NCBI GenBank assembly: GCA_003576915.1
Contig: QEVF01000001.1
Span: 62,001 to 126,000, forward strand
Direction of reading: 5' to 3'
Origin: Planctomycetota bacterium
Lineage (GTDB): Bacteria > Planctomycetota > UBA8742 > UBA2392
Length of the DNA stretch: 64,000 bases
Shown: in pieces, positions 1 through 8,550 of the stretch
Position numbering within the stretch: position 1 is the first letter of the stretch
Layout: every line of letters begins with the position of its first letter
Program-made: the position numbers and the translations under genes
Notes under the pieces: model-generated
Databases searched by the model: none
What the model was told of the DNA's origin: nothing
What the model saw: only the letters and a program-made list of their open reading frames with translations

Positions 1-559
1 CACAGAGGTTGTCAATGTCGTTGAGGTTCCAGCGCGAGATCGTAGTGTTGATCTGGACGGTCAGACCCTCGGCAATCGCATCCTTGATGGCGCGCAGGGT
101 GTGGTCGTAGCTGCCCGGTTGACGGCGGAAGTTGTCGTGGATTTCCTTGGTGCTGCCGTCGAGCGATATGGCCATGCGAGTGAGACCGGCCTCCTTCATT
201 TTGTGAATCGCTTCGCGCGTGAGCAAACCCGTGGCACTGGGCGTGACGGCGCAGCGCAGGCCGACTTTGTCGGCGTGGCGGATGAACTCGTAAACGTCAG
301 GCCGCTTGATGGGGTCGCCGCCGGTGATCACGAACAGCGGCTTGGCCGTGGGGCTGAAACCGGCGATGTCCTCAATCAGTTTGAGGCCCTGCTCAGTGGT
401 GAGTTCGAGCGGGTCGCGGTTGGGAATGGCCTCGGCGCGGCAGTGCACGCAGCGCAGGTCGCAGGCCCGGGTGATTTCCCAGATGGCAATGAAGGGGCTG
501 ACATTGAAGTCGATGTCGAAGAAGTTGGGTTTGCCGCGGTGTTCGGTGGTCTGGCTCAT
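1..559 (-). CDS. Radical SAM domain protein, 5' part (continues past the left edge)
   Basis: The first 186 codons of a minus-strand gene are present; the 3' end lies outside the window. The start is the ATG at 559-557. After a short N-terminal leader the sequence holds the radical SAM 4Fe-4S motif CxxxCxxC (C33, C37, C40, read as ACDLRCVHC), followed by the SAM-binding TGGDP stretch around residues 79-83 and a SLDG strand. This arrangement matches the radical SAM/SPASM group that includes the NirJ/AhbC haem-modifying enzymes and the TIGR04053 family. Whether a C-terminal SPASM domain is present cannot be seen here. The substrate is unknown. The gene is divergent from the membrane-anchored protein at 750. 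The reading is certain as radical SAM; subfamily is inference. Confidence 0.9.
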   Translation of the reverse strand, partial: MSQTTEHRGKPNFFDIDFNVSPFIAIWEITRACDLRCVHCRAEAIPNRDPLELTTEQGLKLIEDIAGFSPTAKPLFVITGGDPIKRPDVYEFIRHADKVGLRCAVTPSATGLLTREAIHKMKEAGLTRMAISLDGSTKEIHDNFRRQPGSYDHTLRAIKDAIAEGLTVQINTTISRWNLNDIDNLC

Positions 560-589
560 GGATGCTCGCGTTTGGCCCTGCCCGCAGCG

Positions 590-595
590 ATTGTA
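590..595 (-). promoter_or_regulatory. Possible -10 element for the radical SAM gene
   Basis: TACAAT on the minus strand (5 of 6 matches to TATAAT) lies about 30 nt upstream of the ATG at 559. The -35 region is weak (GTTACC at 17-nt spacing), so this is a candidate only. Confidence 0.25.
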
Positions 596-677
596 GCAGC
601 ACCCTTGGCCCAGGTAACCCGCCACTGATCTCTGCAGTATCTTTTGTGCGGTGCGGCACGCCCCGCTCCACCGCTTG

Positions 678-706
678 TTGCCAAACCGCCGGCAGACATT
701 TGAAAT
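678..706 (+). promoter_or_regulatory. Candidate sigma70-type promoter for the gene at 750
   Basis: TTGCCA (678-683) and TGAAAT (701-706) are separated by 17 nt; a second -10-like TACAAT lies at 710-715. They precede the start at 750, which has an AAGGA ribosome binding site about 11 nt upstream. Confidence 0.3.
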
Positions 707-749
707 GCCTACAATGCTCAAGCGGGTGCCGTGCAAGGATCCGTGCGCC

Positions 750-2441
750 ATGGAAAATCGTACACCCTTCCGACGTTACGCCTTTGTTGCCCTGATCACG
801 CTTTTGCTGGGCCTTGCCGCGCTCTTTGGCCACATGCTTTACCTCCAGTTGAAGTTTCCGGCACGACCTGAAACAACCTACCCAACATCGGAGCCGCTCA
901 GGCAGGCCCCCGGAACCCCATCGCGGCAGGAAACCGCGGCGAAGCCCAATGCCGCCGGCAGGACGCCTCAAGCGCCCCCTTACGCGGCCGCCGTGGGCGA
1001 ATCCGGCCCCGAGGAAATGGTCGCCGTGCGGGTGGTCGCCATTGACGAGCAGGGTCAACCCGTCGCCGGTGTGGAAATTGAAGCCACGGCCCACCACGGG
1101 GGTTCTGGTCGACCGACCACGCGGGTTCTCGCCCCCCTTTTAACCGACGCCGAGGGCAGGACCGTCGCGCGGGTCCCCGCAGAGTGGACGTTGGACCTTC
1201 GGCTCGTTTCGGAACACTGGTTTTGTCCGAAGGTCCGACTGGAGGTCGGAGCAGCCGCCCAGACTGTAACCTTGAAACTGGTGAGAACCGCGCCCCTGCG
1301 GGTGCGGGTCACCTATGGGGACCAACAGCCCTTTGTCGGGTCAGTCAGCATCTGTAGCCCGCAATGGTTATCGGGTCAGGACCCCCAGCCCTCTCACTAC
1401 TCCAGCTTCACTTCAACGGATGCACGGGGAGAATGCAGCTTCTCGGGCGTGCCCACGGACCAGGGTGCAACCATCACCGCCTTCTCTCCGCGGGCCGGGT
1501 ACGACAAGCACTATCACCAGGTAAGCGTCGAGGCCCTCCGGGCCCGCGCCGTCATTGAAGTTGTCATCCCGGCATCCAGCATGCCCAAAGGGGTGCTGAA
1601 GATCGATTTGTCCGCCTTCGCCGGCGCCCTCGACCGCAACCCTTCAGGGCCCGTGAACGCCACGGCGCACGTCCGTGTGAGGAATGAAAAGCTGGCCGTA
1701 CACTTCTTCGCACAGGCGGTGCCCCTGCATGGCGATGGACCAAAGCACGCCCACATCGTGACGACCCAGCAAATGCCTGAGGGGGACTACCAAGTCATCG
1801 TCACGGGTGAGGGCATGGCTTGGACAAGCGGCATCTTCAAGCTGGCCGGAGGAGAAGAGCGACTGCTCGTCGCCGCGCCGCAGGCGGGGGCGACGGTACA
1901 ATGCACGATCACGGACGCCACAGGACTTGCCCTCCCCGGGGCAGTCTTGCGCCTCTGGGAAGGCATCTATCCCGCCTGGCCGGCCAGAGCTGTGGAAGGC
2001 CAGACGGCCCTGGCAGATGAATCCGGCAACGCCGAGCTGACCGGGCTTCCCGCCGGGTCCATCGACCTGCTGATCGAGCAGGAAGGATTCGAGCCGCAGA
2101 TTCGCCGTGTCACGGTCATGCCTGGAAACACGCTTCAGCTAGGCCGCGTTGCGCTCTCCCCCGCGACGGGGGTCGTGCTGATCAAGCTCAAGAACAAAAA
2201 GCCTGACCTGTCCTACAAGCTCGGCTTCTGGATGCGTGGTGAAGGAGCACCCAGCGCTGTGAAACCGGTAGGTGATGCCGACGAGATACGTCTGGAACGC
2301 GTGGCGCTGCATCGTCACTGGATCGTGGTCCTCCCCGAAGGGGGCGGCAAGGGCGCTACCGCCTACGTCGAGCTTTCGGAGCAAGCGCCCTTCGTCGAAG
2401 TCGAGATCGATCTCTCAACCGTGGCACCAAGGACGCGATAA
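750..2441 (+). CDS. Membrane-anchored protein with carboxypeptidase-regulatory-like (Ig-like) repeats
   Basis: The product is 563 residues. The ATG at 750 is chosen because AAGGA precedes it and an N-terminal anchor follows at once (basic MENRTPFRRY then a hydrophobic helix at about residues 11-31). After a Pro/Ala-rich linker there are at least two beta-sandwich modules of the carboxypeptidase regulatory-like type, each with the pattern G-x-P-V/L-x-G-V/A ... D-x-x-G-x-x: one starting near VVAIDEQGQPVAGVEIEA and one near DATGLALPGAVLRLWEG, plus weaker beta-rich segments between and after. Such folds are structural or adhesive and have no catalytic site. The gene is not in an operon with its neighbours, since the beta-helix gene at 2455 is convergent 13 nt away. 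Function unknown; surface or periplasmic location is inferred. Confidence 0.75.
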   Translation: MENRTPFRRYAFVALITLLLGLAALFGHMLYLQLKFPARPETTYPTSEPLRQAPGTPSRQETAAKPNAAGRTPQAPPYAAAVGESGPEEMVAVRVVAIDEQGQPVAGVEIEATAHHGGSGRPTTRVLAPLLTDAEGRTVARVPAEWTLDLRLVSEHWFCPKVRLEVGAAAQTVTLKLVRTAPLRVRVTYGDQQPFVGSVSICSPQWLSGQDPQPSHYSSFTSTDARGECSFSGVPTDQGATITAFSPRAGYDKHYHQVSVEALRARAVIEVVIPASSMPKGVLKIDLSAFAGALDRNPSGPVNATAHVRVRNEKLAVHFFAQAVPLHGDGPKHAHIVTTQQMPEGDYQVIVTGEGMAWTSGIFKLAGGEERLLVAAPQAGATVQCTITDATGLALPGAVLRLWEGIYPAWPARAVEGQTALADESGNAELTGLPAGSIDLLIEQEGFEPQIRRVTVMPGNTLQLGRVALSPATGVVLIKLKNKKPDLSYKLGFWMRGEGAPSAVKPVGDADEIRLERVALHRHWIVVLPEGGGKGATAYVELSEQAPFVEVEIDLSTVAPRTR

Positions 2442-2454
2442 TATCGACACTGAT

Positions 2455-4314
2455 TCAGGCAAGGCGGCGACGCAGCGCTACGGCGCAGGCCGCCAGCAAC
2501 GCCAACAGCAGCAGGCCATAGCCGCGTTCACTGCCGCTGCTGCAGCGGGCGTCACCCTCGCCTCCGGCCTGTCCGCCCGTGTTGGGCGGCACCGCGCCGA
2601 ATTCGTAACTGCCCATGTCGGCCACCCCCACGTTGCGCGGCGCCTCGCGTTGATCGGTGCCCGGAGCGCCGGCCCCGCCCGCATCAATCGCGGGGCTGCC
2701 CGTCAACAAGGCATGCGTGGGCGTACGTCCGCCGTTGTTGGCCAGAGGGCCCAAGAGCGCAGCTAACGGCGAGCCCGCACTGCCTACCTTGCAGCCGTTT
2801 ACGTTGTTCACAAAGGCCGCGCCGCTGTCCTGCACCCCGATGAGATTGTTGCCGCCGTTCAGCAGGCCGCTGCTGACATCCGGCGCGCCCGAAACGCTCG
2901 TGTTGCCCGCGACGATGCAACCCACCACCGTCACCGTACCGCTGACCCGGTTAAGACCGCCCGTGGACCCCCCGGGCGCGGCATTGCCCGTGATGGTCGA
3001 ATAGGAGACGTTCACCGTGGCGCCGCTGACAATCAGCCCTGTGCCAGTGTTGTTGCCGCTGATGGTCGAGTTGATGACAACCGCCGCCGGAGAAGACGCG
3101 ATGGAAAGCCCGCCACCGCCGCAGGCTGAAACCGTCGAGCGTTCGAACGTGAAGTTGTCCGGCGCGGCATAAGACAGGCCGCCGGTAAACTGGGCTACAG
3201 CCAGTCCGACGCGGCAATTGCAGGCTCGAACGTGGGTGTCCGTCACGGTCGTGTCGAACTCGAGGTAGAGGCCGCCGGCATCCAACAGGTTGCCCGAGGT
3301 CACCCGGGCCTCGCACAGCTCAATGAGACAGCGCGCGATGGCCACCGTGGGCGTGACGGCCGGCGCACCAAACACGTTGACGCCTCCGCCACGCGCAGAG
3401 CCGCTGCCCGTTCCCGCCGTCGCGGCCTGAGCCAGGCAGCTGCGGAGGGTCACATTGGTCAGGGAGAGTGAATGGACTGCCTCGATTCCGCCTCCGGTTC
3501 CGCTTCCGGGCGTTGAACTTCCGCCGTTGCCGCCCAGGGCCGTGCACAGCTCGATCACAGAGTCAATCAGCGTGGTGGGCACATTGGCATACATGGCGGC
3601 CCCCGCGCCGGCGCCGCCGGCCGCGGTGCCCGCGCCGCCCGTCGCCGTGCAGTTCTGAATCGTGAGCTGGGTGAACAATCCGGATCCGCTCTGAACGAAG
3701 AGCGCACCCCCCACGGCGTCGCCCCCGTTGCCGGCACCGCCGCTGCCGCCACTGGCCGAGCAGTTGCTGATGAGCGAATTGGTGATGCTCAGGTTCGCGA
3801 TCGCCGGAGCATGGCAGATGGCGCCGCCGCGCCCGCTGCCGCCGCTGCCTCCGGCGGAATTGGCGCCGTTGGCCTGGCAGTTCGTAATGAGGACGTCAAA
3901 GAGAATCAGCGTACCACGACTGTAAATCGCGCCTCCTTCAGCGTCGCTGCCGCTCAGAGGCGCCCGGCCGCCCGACAGCGTCAGCTTGGACATGGCCAGA
4001 ACAGACGCGAGCTGGGTGTCGATGATGCGGACGGCGTTGCCGCCTGAAATGGTCAAGAGGGCGCGGCCGGGCCCCTGGATGTCGATGGAGCCTCCACCCT
4101 GCAGCACCTGGGGCAGGGACGACGAAAGCGTGATGGTACCTGTCACGCCGGCGCCGAACACGATCGTGTCATTGCCCGTCACCGTGTTGGCCTGGGTAAT
4201 GGCCTCGCGCAGGGAGCCGGGCCCGCTGTCATTGAGGTTGGTTACCGTGAGGGTCGCGGCAGTGAGCGAAGGCGCAAAGGTCAATGCAATCAAGAGCAGG
4301 CAATTCAGGCGCAT
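2455..4314 (-). CDS. Secreted right-handed beta-helix protein with C-terminal sorting-type tail
   Basis: The product is 619 residues. It starts at the ATG 4314-4312 behind a GGGAGAA ribosome binding site. Residues 1-19 form a signal peptide ending LTA. Mature residues begin with the pattern [17 protein letters not shown], typical of CSLREAI/choice-of-anchor Q polymorphic outer membrane-like beta-helix proteins. The body is rich in Gly, Asn, Thr and Ser with repeated I/L-x-N/D-C turns, consistent with stacked coils of a parallel beta-helix. Near the C-terminus [20 protein letters not shown] is the usual closing motif of this family. The last ~30 residues are a Cys (C591), a hydrophobic run ([15 protein letters not shown]) and RRR, resembling MYXO-CTERM or related tripartite sorting signals. 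Likely exported and surface anchored; ligand unknown. Confidence 0.85.
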   Translation of the reverse strand: MRLNCLLLIALTFAPSLTAATLTVTNLNDSGPGSLREAITQANTVTGNDTIVFGAGVTGTITLSSSLPQVLQGGGSIDIQGPGRALLTISGGNAVRIIDTQLASVLAMSKLTLSGGRAPLSGSDAEGGAIYSRGTLILFDVLITNCQANGANSAGGSGGSGRGGAICHAPAIANLSITNSLISNCSASGGSGGAGNGGDAVGGALFVQSGSGLFTQLTIQNCTATGGAGTAAGGAGAGAAMYANVPTTLIDSVIELCTALGGNGGSSTPGSGTGGGIEAVHSLSLTNVTLRSCLAQAATAGTGSGSARGGGVNVFGAPAVTPTVAIARCLIELCEARVTSGNLLDAGGLYLEFDTTVTDTHVRACNCRVGLAVAQFTGGLSYAAPDNFTFERSTVSACGGGGLSIASSPAAVVINSTISGNNTGTGLIVSGATVNVSYSTITGNAAPGGSTGGLNRVSGTVTVVGCIVAGNTSVSGAPDVSSGLLNGGNNLIGVQDSGAAFVNNVNGCKVGSAGSPLAALLGPLANNGGRTPTHALLTGSPAIDAGGAGAPGTDQREAPRNVGVADMGSYEFGAVPPNTGGQAGGEGDARCSSGSERGYGLLLLALLAACAVALRRRLA

Positions 4315-4393
4315 GCCATTCTCCCGGGCGTGTCATTGGAACGAGACAGGACTGTGCGCAATGTTACCAATTCGCGGCGCGCGATTTCATGGG

Positions 4394-5434
4394 CTACTTC
4401 GCCTTCCACTTCTCGGGCTCGTAGGGTTTGAGGATCGATTTGCCGGCTTCGAAACCGGCATCCTGCAGGGTGCGGACAGGCTTTCCGTCCTCAATCACCT
4501 GCGCCACACCGTCGCCCGGCAGCCACAGGCAGATCCAGGTTTCGATGAGGTCCTGGGTCAACACATAACAGGGCAGATCCACGCCGTTGACCTTGAGCGT
4601 CTTGGTTACGGGCTTTGCGCGATCTGGGCCCTCGTAGGTCTTTAGTTCAATCCTGGTCCCGTTGCGGGTGACGCTCTGCGCACTGCACTGCTCAAAGGTC
4701 ACTCGCTCTTTCTGGCCCGCAACGGTGTAACTCAACCAGGATCCGGAGGTGCAGGCACGCAGCGGCAGCAGCCGGTCATCGGCCACAGTCCAGGGCTTGA
4801 GGCTCTTCTCGGCCTTCAGCTTGAGGCGGATGGGCTCGGCGCTGACCCAGGCCCACTTGCCGGCCACGCGGCCCAGGGGAGAAATCAGGTAGGCGCTGTT
4901 AGGCAGCTTGCCAAAGGCGGTCTGGACGCTGCTGTCCATGTCGTCCACCAGGACCCGCCAATGCTGCTTGCCCGCTGATTTCAGTTCGCGCGCCGCCTTG
5001 ACGCGCTCTTCGTAATTCTTGTGGTTGTCGATCTTCACCGGATTGTTCTTCATCCGCCAGCCGCCAGTGGCGCCGGCCTCCGCCCGCGACTCCGGGCCAT
5101 CGTCGGGGTGGGCCTCTTTGGTGTAAACAAACACAAAGGCGACCTCGGCCCCGAATTCCTTCTGAAGCTTCTCCATCTCGCCGAACTGGCGCACGCAGGG
5201 CGGTCAGGTGTAGCTGCCAAACTCCATCACCACCCAGGAACCCAGGTAGTCCCTCAGGTCCATTTCCTTCCCTTCGGTATCTTTGAGGTGCAGGCGCGGC
5301 GCCAGGTCACCGACCAGCGGCTGTGATTTTTCGAAGTCAGCAAAGGGGCCTGCCGCCTTGGGCTGGCGCTGGGCCCATGCGACCGACAGGCATAGCGTCA
5401 GCAGGGCAAGGCCGATGACGGAGCGCCTAAACAT
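4394..5434 (-). CDS. Deiodinase-like thioredoxin-fold selenoprotein (in-frame TGA read as Sec)
   Basis: One continuous reading frame of 346 residues runs from the ATG at 5434 (GAGGA ribosome binding site 7 nt upstream) to the stop at 4394, interrupted only by TGA at 5206-5204. The TGA falls in FGSYT-U-PPC, exactly where iodothyronine deiodinases (T4_deiodinase family) carry selenocysteine in FGSxTUPP. Similarity continues downstream of the TGA: EAH-x-x-DG (residues 107-113), GW-x-x-x-NN (125-131), I-x-NH-x-N, AA-x-x-L, VD-x-M and LP-x-x-Y-x-I, all family landmarks. Residues 1-21 are a signal peptide, so the product acts in the periplasm or at the surface. The Sec is part of a U-x-x-C redox pair (U77, C80), unlike the UPPF of animal enzymes, which favours a thiol/peroxide redox role over deiodination. 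About 140 C-terminal residues form an unrecognised extra domain. A conventional gene caller would split this into a 76- and a 266-codon fragment. Sec incorporation is inferred. Confidence 0.85.
5179..5206 (-). promoter_or_regulatory. UGA codon and candidate bacterial SECIS hairpin
   Basis: The UGA (5206-5204) is followed in the mRNA by a CGCC/GGCG stem closing the loop AGUUC (5191-5179). The G in loop position 2 is 18 nt after the UGA, which fits the general bacterial SECIS pattern (short hairpin just downstream of UGA, G near the 5' side of the loop). The stem is only 4 bp with possible non-canonical extension, so the structural support is modest. Confidence 0.5.
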
Positions 5435-5485
5435 GATTTGTCCTCGGGTGCAGACATATCACCCCGGGGGCGCCGGCAGGTTGCG

Positions 5486-6160
5486 TCATTCCGCCGCATT
5501 GCCCACGAAATAGGCCAATAGCAGTTGCACCACCATGGAGTAGCGACCCAGGCCCGCCAGGGTTTCAGGCAGGGGGCCTTCCAGTGCGTCCACTCGAAGG
5601 TGCAGCACCAGATAGGCAAACAGCAGCGCGTACGGGGCCAACAGCGCCAGCACGCCCAGCGCGCGCCACAGGTGCGGCCTTGAGCGGGGCCAGGCCATAC
5701 GCTTGAAGTACGCCAGGGCACAGGCCGCCACCAGTAGAGGCGAATACCAGAATACGAACCACCAGAAAGGATGGTGGGGCGGCGTAAATCCCGTCTGTCG
5801 GGCCACCTCGCCCTCCAGCCATCCGGCCAGGCCGCAGACGGCCGGCAACGCGAAGAACAAGACGAAGGCCGCATATCGTGGCATGCGGCGGGCCAGAAGC
5901 TGCTGACCCCGGTTGATGAGATTCCAACCGATGAGGGAGGACAGCAGCAGGGCCAGCACCGTCCACCTGACAAGGTCGTCGGACCCCTCGCCCAGGCTCC
6001 ATGCCAGGGCGCATACGACCAAGGCGCACAGGCCAACCCAGCCCCCCACCCGGGCCACGCCCTCTATGCCCCGGTCCAGGCGGGCCTTCAGCGCGCGGCC
6101 ACGCACCGCTGCCTTGCCCCCCGAACGCGAAGCCACCCTGATGAAGGAACGCCTGGACAT
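5486..6160 (-). CDS. Multi-pass membrane protein of unknown function
   Basis: The product is 224 residues. The ATG at 6160 is preferred to the GTG at 6163 because GGGGAG lies 4-5 nt upstream of it. A basic N-terminus (Ser/Arg/Lys-rich, residues 1-35) is followed by about five to six hydrophobic segments (for example VGLCALVVCALAWSL, WTVLALLLSSLIGWNLI, AAFVLFFALPAVCGLAGWL, LLVAACALAY, LGVLALLAPYALLFAYLVL, YSMVVQLLLAYFV). No family is recognised. It lies 28 nt after the ABC permease gene and 51 nt before the selenoprotein gene, all on the same strand, so it probably belongs to the same transcription unit and may act with the ABC complex. Confidence 0.75.
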   Translation of the reverse strand: MSRRSFIRVASRSGGKAAVRGRALKARLDRGIEGVARVGGWVGLCALVVCALAWSLGEGSDDLVRWTVLALLLSSLIGWNLINRGQQLLARRMPRYAAFVLFFALPAVCGLAGWLEGEVARQTGFTPPHHPFWWFVFWYSPLLVAACALAYFKRMAWPRSRPHLWRALGVLALLAPYALLFAYLVLHLRVDALEGPLPETLAGLGRYSMVVQLLLAYFVGNAAE

Positions 6161-6188
6161 CACTCTCCCCTGCGCCGCCGCTTCGCGG

Positions 6189-7376
6189 TCAGGCTATCTG
6201 ACGGCGGCCAAACATCAGCGCTCCGGCGGGCAGGAGCCCGGCCGCAATCAGCAGCCGCAGCAACGCGCCCCGGGCGTCTTCGCCGCCGGCCGCCCGGCCG
6301 GCCATGAAGCGCTCGAAGTCAGCCGGCTCCATGAGGCGCGGCAGCCGTGAGGCCAGGACGGCGAGTTGCTGAAGCGTCGAGGCTTCACTCTCGGCCTGAC
6401 GCTCGACATCCTGCCGACGCTTGCGCGAAGCAAAGTCTCCGGGGCTGAGGGCCGGCAAGAGGGTGAGAGCGACCAGAAGAAGGAGCCCTGCCAGTGCGGC
6501 CGTGGGCGCCGTCGCCAGTGCTCGAACGCAAAGGGCCACGGAGGCGCACAGCGCCGCGCCCGCGAGGCTCAGCATGAGCAGCCAGCCCAGGCTTGCCAGT
6601 GGACCGGGGCGGCTGCCTTCAATGCGGCACGACGCCCGCTTCATGCCCACCGTCAAGGCCGGGTCCGTGGCTCGACAGAGCACCTTGAAGGATTCACCCC
6701 CGGGGTTGGGGGCCGCGAAGCTGGCGCGGCGCCTGGCTTCGACGCGCGTAGCGGCTTCCACGGTGCGTTCTCCCACCAGCGTGACGGAAAAGGGGACATC
6801 GCGCTCAGGCGCGCTCGCACGGGTCCAGGCGATTTCAAACTCGAAGGCGCCCTTGATGTCCGGGGGCAGTCCTGCGTTGACGAACTCAAACTCCAGCGTC
6901 TCCGCAGTGCCGGGCCAGATGAATACGGTTTCGCCGCCCTGGGCGCGCGCCGTGTGGGTGAAAGAAGCGGCTTCGCGGCTCTGCTCGAGGTTGCCCGCCT
7001 CCCCCAATGCCGCCAGGGACAGCGCTGCACCCGCCACAAAGCACAAAGCGCAGACGAACATCAGGCAGAACGAGGCCGCCGAGACGGCAAAGAACCATTC
7101 CGCCCGCCGCGCGGGCAGCGCCGCCCAGCCGCTGCGCAGTGAAGGGCGGATGGCAAAGGCCGCGCCGGCGAGGGCCCCAAGCGGCAGCAGCCAACGCAAC
7201 ACCTCCACGACGATCGAGCGCGCAAGCCAGGCGCGGGCCGGCGCTTCACCCTCGCCAAACACAAGCACCAGGAGCGGCACGCAGGCCGCAAGCGACAGCA
7301 ACCCCAGCCAGGCCAGTGGCGAGCGCAGAGGCTCGAGGGTCGCGGCCAGCCAGAGCGCCAGCGTGCGGCGGAGCAT
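6189..7376 (-). CDS. ABC-2-like transporter membrane subunit
   Basis: The product is 395 residues. The ATG (7376-7374) follows the ATPase stop directly (TGAATG), a sign of translational coupling. Hydrophobic helices cluster at the N-terminus (LAWLGLLSLAACVPLLVLVF, LLPLGALAGAAFAI, FCLMFVCALCFVAGAAL) and C-terminus (LGWLLMLSLAGAALCASVAL, AALAGLLLLVALTLLPAL, LLRLLIAAGLLPAGALMF). Between them is a soluble beta-rich segment of about 150 residues, an unusually large extracytoplasmic domain. It lacks a strong family signature, and the permease role is inferred from its coupling to the ATP-binding subunit. Export of a lipid, drug or envelope component is possible; the substrate is unknown. Confidence 0.7.
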   Translation of the reverse strand: MLRRTLALWLAATLEPLRSPLAWLGLLSLAACVPLLVLVFGEGEAPARAWLARSIVVEVLRWLLPLGALAGAAFAIRPSLRSGWAALPARRAEWFFAVSAASFCLMFVCALCFVAGAALSLAALGEAGNLEQSREAASFTHTARAQGGETVFIWPGTAETLEFEFVNAGLPPDIKGAFEFEIAWTRASAPERDVPFSVTLVGERTVEAATRVEARRRASFAAPNPGGESFKVLCRATDPALTVGMKRASCRIEGSRPGPLASLGWLLMLSLAGAALCASVALCVRALATAPTAALAGLLLLVALTLLPALSPGDFASRKRRQDVERQAESEASTLQQLAVLASRLPRLMEPADFERFMAGRAAGGEDARGALLRLLIAAGLLPAGALMFGRRQIA

Positions 7377-8228
7377 TCAGGGCTCTCCCGCGCGCTTGCC
7401 AAGCACATCCACGTAGAAGCTCTCAAGAGTTTTGAGAGGAACGCCGCTCTTCTCGATGCGCAGCCCCCGCTCGCGCGCGAGATTTTCCAGAGCCGCAACG
7501 GCCCCGGGATCGGCGGGCGAGACGCGCAATTCGTGCACACCCTGCTCACGGAGCAATTCGTCGAGGGTCCCCTGTCGAAGTAGGCGCCCCTGATTGAGAA
7601 AGGCCACACGGTGGCAGACATTCTCGATTTCACCCAGCAGGTGGCTGGAAATGATGATGGTCTTGCCCTTGCCGGCCAACTCGAGGATGAGCTGTTTCAT
7701 GTCCCGCGCGCCCAGGGGGTCCAGGCCGCTGGTGGGCTCATCAAGGATGAACACCTGGGGGTCGGCCATGAGCACCCCCGCCACACCCAGCCGGCGCTGC
7801 ATGCCCTTGGAGAAGCCCTTGACGCGCCGCGCCCCCGCCTCTTTCAGGCCCAGGCGTTCCAGCAGCGCATCGGCCCTTCGGGCGCACTCCTGACGCGTCA
7901 GTCCCGACAGGGCCCCCAGCAGCCTGAGTGTTTCCCGCGCCGTGAGGTGGGGAAGCAGGGTCGACTCTTCGGGCAGGTAGCCCGTGGCCATGCGTGCCGC
8001 CAGGCTGCCGGGGGCGTGATCGAGAATGCGCGCCTGGCCGGCGTCGGGGCGCAGCAGGCCCACACAGATCTTGAAGGCTGTGCTCTTGCCTGAACCGTTG
8101 GGCCCCAGCAGCCCGAAGACCTCGCCCTTGTGAACGGACAGGCAAAGGCCGTCGAGCGCGCGCACGCGCCGACGGCCGAGAAAGTCGCGAAACGTCTTGG
8201 TGAGGTTGTCGAGGACGACGGCTGCCAT
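7377..8228 (-). CDS. ABC transporter ATP-binding protein
   Basis: The product is 283 residues. All core ABC motifs are present: Walker A GPNGSGKS, a Q-loop region, a signature of the KGFSKGMQRR type (as in ABC-2 ATPases rather than LSGGQ), Walker B VFILDEPTSGLDP and the switch His in ISSHLLGE. About 60 residues after the core form a C-terminal domain ending FYVDVLGK, as in CcmA/NatA-like ATPases. It energises the membrane subunit encoded immediately downstream. It begins 18 nt after the rpsU stop, so it may be transcribed from the rpsU promoter. Subfamily: ABC-2 type exporter ATPase; substrate unknown. Confidence 0.93.
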   Translation of the reverse strand: MAAVVLDNLTKTFRDFLGRRRVRALDGLCLSVHKGEVFGLLGPNGSGKSTAFKICVGLLRPDAGQARILDHAPGSLAARMATGYLPEESTLLPHLTARETLRLLGALSGLTRQECARRADALLERLGLKEAGARRVKGFSKGMQRRLGVAGVLMADPQVFILDEPTSGLDPLGARDMKQLILELAGKGKTIIISSHLLGEIENVCHRVAFLNQGRLLRQGTLDELLREQGVHELRVSPADPGAVAALENLARERGLRIEKSGVPLKTLESFYVDVLGKRAGEP

Positions 8229-8246
8229 CGGTCGCCCCGGGGCAGC

Positions 8247-8453
8247 CTAGAGGCCGCCCGTCTTGTTCATGATCGTGGCCTGCATCTTGCGCTTGAGGCT
8301 CTGACGCGTCTTGCGGCTGCGGATCACGCTCGGCTTTTCGTAGAACGCAACGCGCTTGAGTTCGCGCGTGAGGCCCTCCTTCTCGCAGGCCTTCTTGAAA
8401 CGCTTGAGCAGTTGATCGAGCGACTCCGAGCCGCGTGCCTTGACCTTGACCAT
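8247..8453 (-). CDS. rpsU: 30S ribosomal protein bS21
   Basis: The product is 68 residues, the normal size of bS21. The ATG at 8453 is chosen because AAGGA lies upstream and the protein starts MVKVKARGSESLD, the usual S21 start; an in-frame upstream extension to 8543 runs through the promoter and is not coding. Conserved features are the LKRFKKACEKEG segment, FYEKPSV and a very basic C-terminus (SRKTRQSLKRKM). bS21 binds the 30S platform near the anti-Shine-Dalgarno region and helps initiation. A good promoter and a GC-rich leader hairpin precede it. Confidence 0.96.
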   Translation of the reverse strand: MVKVKARGSESLDQLLKRFKKACEKEGLTRELKRVAFYEKPSVIRSRKTRQSLKRKMQATIMNKTGGL

Positions 8454-8481
8454 GAAAGTTTCCGTTCCTTGAAAGGTTCTT

Positions 8482-8494
8482 CCCCCGCAGGGGG
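8482..8494 (-). other. Hairpin in the rpsU leader
   Basis: CCCCC-TGC-GGGGG (minus strand) lies between the promoter and the rpsU ribosome binding site. It could act in autoregulation of rpsU, but only the structure is seen. Confidence 0.35.
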
Positions 8495-8499
8495 CAAAG

Positions 8500-8528
8500 A
8501 ATTTAGCGCGGGCCTGGCCCGGCTTCAA
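8500..8528 (-). promoter_or_regulatory. Promoter of rpsU (and possibly the downstream ABC/selenoprotein genes)
   Basis: Minus-strand TTGAAG (8528-8523), a 17-nt spacer and TAAATT (8505-8500) match the housekeeping sigma consensus at 4/6 and 4/6 with ideal spacing, about 47 nt upstream of the rpsU ATG. Confidence 0.55.
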
Positions 8529-8550
8529 GCACCCGGAGCCCAAAAGGGGC

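Noticed and set aside
5195..5206. TGA as a real stop or a frameshift dividing two genes
   Set aside because: The frame is unbroken on both sides, the downstream part would lack any start with a ribosome binding site, and the motif around TGA is that of a Sec-containing deiodinase family active site.
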